A stretch of DNA of 64,000 nucleotides, from contig NZ_BMPQ01000012.1 of the NCBI RefSeq assembly GCF_014647675.1, positions 144,783-208,782 on the forward strand. Reading direction: 5' to 3'. The number at the start of each line of letters is the position of its first letter. The stretch's first letter is position 1. Shown in pieces: positions 60,667 through 64,000 of this stretch. Both the position numbers and the translations under genes were made by a program. Below the pieces are notes generated by a model, which saw nothing but the letters and a program-made list of their open reading frames with translations, was not told where the DNA came from and did no database searches. Source of the DNA: Streptomyces flaveus (GTDB lineage: Bacteria; Actinomycetota; Actinomycetes; Streptomycetales; Streptomycetaceae).

Positions 60667-60718
60667 TATACGGCGATGGCCGCCCCCTTCCGAAGACAGG
60701 GGCGGCCATCGCCGTATA
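60667..60718. terminator. 20-bp perfect bidirectional terminator
   Basis: Arms 60667-60686 and 60699-60718 are exact complements with a 12-base loop, centred between the convergent response-regulator and solute-binding-protein genes. Confidence 0.85.
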
Positions 60719-60728
60719 CGCACAACCG

Positions 60729-62312
60729 TCAGTCCTTGCTGATCTCCCAGAACCGGAACACGGTCGACGCGTCGAGGCAGTACTCCAGGCCGTACACGTT
60801 GTCGCGGACGACCGCGTACTGCTTGGCCTGCCAGATCGGGAGGACCGGGACCTCCTCGGCGACGATGTCCTGGAGCTGCCCGTACTGCTGCTCGGTCGAG
60901 GCGCGGTCGCTCAGGGCGGCGGTCTCGGGGATGAGCTGCCCGGTGACCGTGGAGTTCGTGTAGCCGTTGCCGAGCACGTTGCCCTCGCCGAAGAACGGGG
61001 CCGTGAAGTTGTCCGGGTCGGGGTAGTCCGGCACCCAGCCCTTCACGTACACGCCGTACTTGCCGGCCTCGATGTCCTTCTCGTACTGGTCGTAGGCGAC
61101 CGACTTCACGCTCGCGTCGAACAGGCCGCTGGCGTTGAGCTGCTTGGCGATCGCCTTGAACTCCTGGTCCGTGGACGGGCCGTAGCGGGTCGGCGTGGAC
61201 CAGAGGGTCAGCTTCACCTTGTCGGTGATGCCGTCGGCGCGCAGCACGTCCTCGGCCTTGGTGCGCGAGGGGCGGGCGCCGTAGGTGTCGAAGAAGGCCG
61301 TGTTGTGGCCGGTGATGCCTGCCGGGATGATCGAGTACAGCGGTGTCGCCGTGGAGTCGTAGACCTTCTCGACGAGGGCCTCGCGGTCCAGGAGGTGGGC
61401 GATCGCCTTGCGGACGCTCAGCTTGCCCGCGACCGGGTCCTGGGTGTTGAAGACCAGGTGCTGCACCTCGGCGCTGGAGCCCTCGACGACTTCGATGCCC
61501 CGGCTGGTGGACGTGTCGTTCTCGACGTCCGCGACGTCCTGGGCGGCGAGACCGCGGTAGGCGACGTCGACCTTGGTGTCGGTGAGGGCCTTGCGCAGGC
61601 GTGAGCGGTCGCCGTGGAAGAACTTGAGGGTCACGCCGGAGTTCTGCACATCGGCGTTGCCCTCGTAGTTCTCGTTGACCGAGAACACGGCCTCGTCCTC
61701 GCTGAAGGAGTCGAGTTGGTACGGGCCCGAGCCGATGGCCTTGCCGTCCTCGCGCAGCCCGTCCGCGTCGTACTCCCGGTGGTTCACGATCGAGCCGGCG
61801 CCGGAGGCGATCTTGCTGGGGAAGGTGGCGTCGGGGACCTTCAGCTGGAAGACGACCGTCTTCTCGTCCGGGGTCTCGACCTTGTCGAGCATGGGGAACA
61901 TGATCGCGGGGCCGTCGGCGTCGTCGATCTTCATCATGCGGTCGAAGGAGAACTTGACGTCCTCGGAGGTGAGTTCGTCACCGTTGCTGAACTTCAGACC
62001 GTCGCGCAGGGTGCACTCGTAGACCCTGGTGTCCCCGTCCGTGAAGGAGCACGACTTCGCGGCTTCCGGCTCCGGTTCCGTGCCGCCCTTGGGGAAGCTC
62101 AGCAGGGACTGGAAGACGTTGTTGAACAACAGCCAGGAACCCGGGTCGTAGCCCGAGGCGGGATCGGTGGCCAGGACGTCGTCGGTCATCCCGATGACGA
62201 CGGACGAGCCGGTGCCGCCGGATTCGCCCCCCTGGGAGCCGCAGCCGGTCAGCAGAGTGCCGGCCAGCGCCGTCGCGGTGGACAGAACCGACCATTTGGT
62301 GCGCATGTTCAC
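60729..62312 (-). CDS. ABC transporter solute-binding lipoprotein, family 5 (peptide/nickel type), copy 1
   Basis: 527 residues. Lipobox LLTGC with lipidated Cys24, then the family-5 fold: TLRDGLKFSNGDELTSEDVKFSFDRM is the diagnostic block, and HLLDREALVEKVYDSTATPLYS, LPIWQAKQYAV follow. It binds oligopeptides or similar solutes outside the membrane. Start GTG 62312 (AAGG 9 bases upstream) or ATG 62306. It is clearly paralogous to the next gene; no permease or ATPase genes are within the window. Confidence 0.93.
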   Translation of the reverse strand: MNMRTKWSVLSTATALAGTLLTGCGSQGGESGGTGSSVVIGMTDDVLATDPASGYDPGSWLLFNNVFQSLLSFPKGGTEPEPEAAKSCSFTDGDTRVYECTLRDGLKFSNGDELTSEDVKFSFDRMMKIDDADGPAIMFPMLDKVETPDEKTVVFQLKVPDATFPSKIASGAGSIVNHREYDADGLREDGKAIGSGPYQLDSFSEDEAVFSVNENYEGNADVQNSGVTLKFFHGDRSRLRKALTDTKVDVAYRGLAAQDVADVENDTSTSRGIEVVEGSSAEVQHLVFNTQDPVAGKLSVRKAIAHLLDREALVEKVYDSTATPLYSIIPAGITGHNTAFFDTYGARPSRTKAEDVLRADGITDKVKLTLWSTPTRYGPSTDQEFKAIAKQLNASGLFDASVKSVAYDQYEKDIEAGKYGVYVKGWVPDYPDPDNFTAPFFGEGNVLGNGYTNSTVTGQLIPETAALSDRASTEQQYGQLQDIVAEEVPVLPIWQAKQYAVVRDNVYGLEYCLDASTVFRFWEISKD

Positions 62313-62406
62313 GTACGTGTGCCTTGTCGTTGGTCTGAGAAATCCGGCGGTGAATTCCGGTCAGCCGCTTTCGCCGTGCGGGGTCGGCTGCTGACGGTGT
62401 GCTGGG

Positions 62407-64000
62407 TCAGCTGCCGACGCCGCGGCCCAGTTCCCAAAGCTGGAGCGTGGCGGTGGAGTTGAGGGTCCGTTCGGCGCCGGTGATGTCGTCCCGTGCGGCG
62501 ATGTACTGCTTGCCCTGCCACAGCGGCAGCATGGGGACGTCATCGGCGACGATGTTCTGGATCTCCTCGATGCTCCGCGACGCGGTGAGCCGGTCGGCCT
62601 GCCGACGGGACTCCGGGATCAGGGTGCCCCGGATCTCGTTGTTCGCGTAGGGCGAGCCGATGGTGTTGTTCTTGTCGAGGAACGGCGCGAGGTAGTTGTC
62701 GGCGTCGGGGAAGTCCGGGAACCAACCCATGCCGTAGACCTCGTACTTGCCCTTCTGCTCGTTCGGGCGGAACGTCGCCCACTTCTCGCCCTTGACGTCG
62801 ACCTCGAACAGGCCACTGTCGTTCAGCTGCTTCTTCAGCAGCTCGAACTCCTCTTTGGTGGCGGGCCCGTAGTGGTCGTCCGTGTAGTGCAGGGTCAGCT
62901 TCACCGGTGTGGTGACGTTCGCCTCGGACAGCAGGGCCTTGGCCTTGGCGGTGTCGGGCTCGCCGTACTTGTTGAAGAACGAGTTGGCGTGGCCCGTGAC
63001 GGTGGTCGGCACCATGGAGTACAGGGGGTCGGCGCCGGTGCCGTACACATCGGAGACGAGTTGGCCGCGGTTGATGACCTGCGCCATCGCCTGACGGACG
63101 GCCTTGGACTTCACCGACGGGTCGTTGGTGTTGAAGCCCAGGTAGCGGATTTCCAGGCCGGGCTGCTCGATCAGGTCGATGTCCGTGGACTTGGCGTTCT
63201 GGAGCTTCCTGATCTGCGCGGGCGACATGGTGCGGGTCATCACGTTGATGGTGCCCTTGTTCAGCGCGGTACCCATGGCGTCGGCGCTGTCGAAGGAGCG
63301 CAGTTCGACCTTGTCGTTCTTCACCTTCAACTGCCCCTGATAGTTGGGGTTCTTGGTGAAGACGGCACTCACGAGTTCGTCGTTCTTGACCTCGGCCTCG
63401 AGGGTGTACGGGCCGGAGCCGTCCACCGAGAAGCCGTCGCGCAGCTTGTTCTTGTCGTAGTCGTCGGGGTTGACGATGCCCGCGACCGGCGTCGACAGCT
63501 TGAACGGGAACGTGGCGTCGGCGGTCTTGAGGTGGAAGATCACCTCGCGGTCGCCCTGGGTCTCGACGGTGTCGATGCCCGAGAGCAGTGCGAAGACACC
63601 GCTGTCGGCTTGGATCCGCAGCGCGCGTTCGATCGAGAACTTCACATCGTCCGCGGTCACGGGGTCGCCGTTCGCGAACTTGAGGCCCGAGCGCAGGGTG
63701 CACGCGTACCGCTCGTTGCCGGTGTCGGTGAAGCCGCAGCGCTGGGCGGCCTCGGGCTGGGGGTCGCCGCCGCCGTCGGGCAGGGTCATCAGCGTCTGGA
63801 CGGTCTGCCTCAGGACGTTCCAGGTGCCGACGTCGTACGCGTACGCCGGGTCCAGCGGGGCGGGTGCCTCCTTCGAGGCGGCGAACCGGTCGGTGGTGCC
63901 CACGACGATGGCGTCATCGCTGCTGCCGCCGCCGGTGGACCCGCCGCAGCCGGCGAGGACCGGGGCGAGCAGGCCGATCACGGCCGGCAGCACCAAGGTC
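62407..64000 (-). CDS. ABC transporter solute-binding lipoprotein, family 5, copy 2 (N terminus cut by window edge)
   Basis: About 531 residues are visible. The hydrophobic stretch VLPAVIGLLAPVLAGCGG is the end of a lipoprotein signal peptide, so only a few N-terminal residues are missing and the start lies just beyond 64000. The body has TLRSGLKFANGDPVTADDVKFSIERAL and WQGKQYIAARDD, matching copy 1 along its full length. A 94-base spacer separates the two. Tandem receptors suggest two related solutes feeding one transporter located upstream, outside this window. Confidence 0.92.
   Translation of the reverse strand, partial: TLVLPAVIGLLAPVLAGCGGSTGGGSSDDAIVVGTTDRFAASKEAPAPLDPAYAYDVGTWNVLRQTVQTLMTLPDGGGDPQPEAAQRCGFTDTGNERYACTLRSGLKFANGDPVTADDVKFSIERALRIQADSGVFALLSGIDTVETQGDREVIFHLKTADATFPFKLSTPVAGIVNPDDYDKNKLRDGFSVDGSGPYTLEAEVKNDELVSAVFTKNPNYQGQLKVKNDKVELRSFDSADAMGTALNKGTINVMTRTMSPAQIRKLQNAKSTDIDLIEQPGLEIRYLGFNTNDPSVKSKAVRQAMAQVINRGQLVSDVYGTGADPLYSMVPTTVTGHANSFFNKYGEPDTAKAKALLSEANVTTPVKLTLHYTDDHYGPATKEEFELLKKQLNDSGLFEVDVKGEKWATFRPNEQKGKYEVYGMGWFPDFPDADNYLAPFLDKNNTIGSPYANNEIRGTLIPESRRQADRLTASRSIEEIQNIVADDVPMLPLWQGKQYIAARDDITGAERTLNSTATLQLWELGRGVGS

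Overview
This window is high-GC actinobacterial chromosome and almost certainly Streptomyces. Supporting signs are frequent GTG/TTG starts, a four-gene conservon with its own P450, a Pup-proteasome cluster, mycosin, DUF2510 and WYL proteins, and Streptomyces-type intergenic repeats. From memory, the gene order resembles the S. coelicolor glnA4 - proU - cvn9/rar - tat - pup/proteasome stretch. I saw no rRNA, tRNA, CRISPR array, insertion sequence or phage genes.

Layout. 1-5.3 kb: the end of a serine hydrolase, a mycosin-type S8 protease with a translationally coupled proline-rich membrane protein, a PLP-dependent amino-acid aldolase/deaminase and a DUF2510 membrane protein. 5.35-12.1 kb: a divergent gamma-glutamylation catabolic cluster (SDR, aldehyde dehydrogenase, GlnA4-type ligase on one side; FadR-type regulator, Eat-type permease, gamma-glutamyl hydrolase on the other), best read as ethanolamine use. 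12.2-19.6 kb: an iron-box-controlled siderophore-interacting protein, a 5'-3' exonuclease-like protein, a two-gene glycine betaine importer whose second protein fuses the permease to two tandem binding domains, and an XRE-cupin regulator coupled to a cytosolic metal-receptor-like protein. 19.65-23.6 kb: a repeat-rich spacer, a LysR regulator, an APC permease and an RluA-type pseudouridine synthase. 23.6-28.3 kb: conservon cvnABCDE. Its P450 lacks the K-helix ExxR motif, as in the CYP157 family.

28.6-36.2 kb: a TetR repressor and a four-gene operon of two DUF1989 proteins, a urea-carboxylase-type biotin enzyme and allophanate hydrolase. This set is now understood as guanidine degradation. A 24-bp palindrome upstream of the operon recurs, with one change, upstream of the APC permease 8 kb away, which suggests one TetR regulon for uptake and breakdown. 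36.3-41.2 kb: a Ski2-like helicase, tatC, tatA and two small conserved proteins. 41.2-54.9 kb: the proteasome/pupylation region: pafC, pafB, two FKBP isomerases, pafA, an MFS/LacI pair, prcA, prcB, a decayed endonuclease VII gene, pup, dop and arc (mpa). 55.1-64 kb: ferredoxin, a membrane-anchored unknown, trmI, a site-2 protease with CBS domains, a RecB-like nuclease, a NarL-type response regulator and two family-5 solute-binding lipoproteins, the last cut by the window edge.

Other notable points are one Streptomyces repeat element read in frame inside two unrelated proteins (the carboxylase and PafC), a strong hairpin between pup and prcB, and several perfect 16-22 bp terminator stems.
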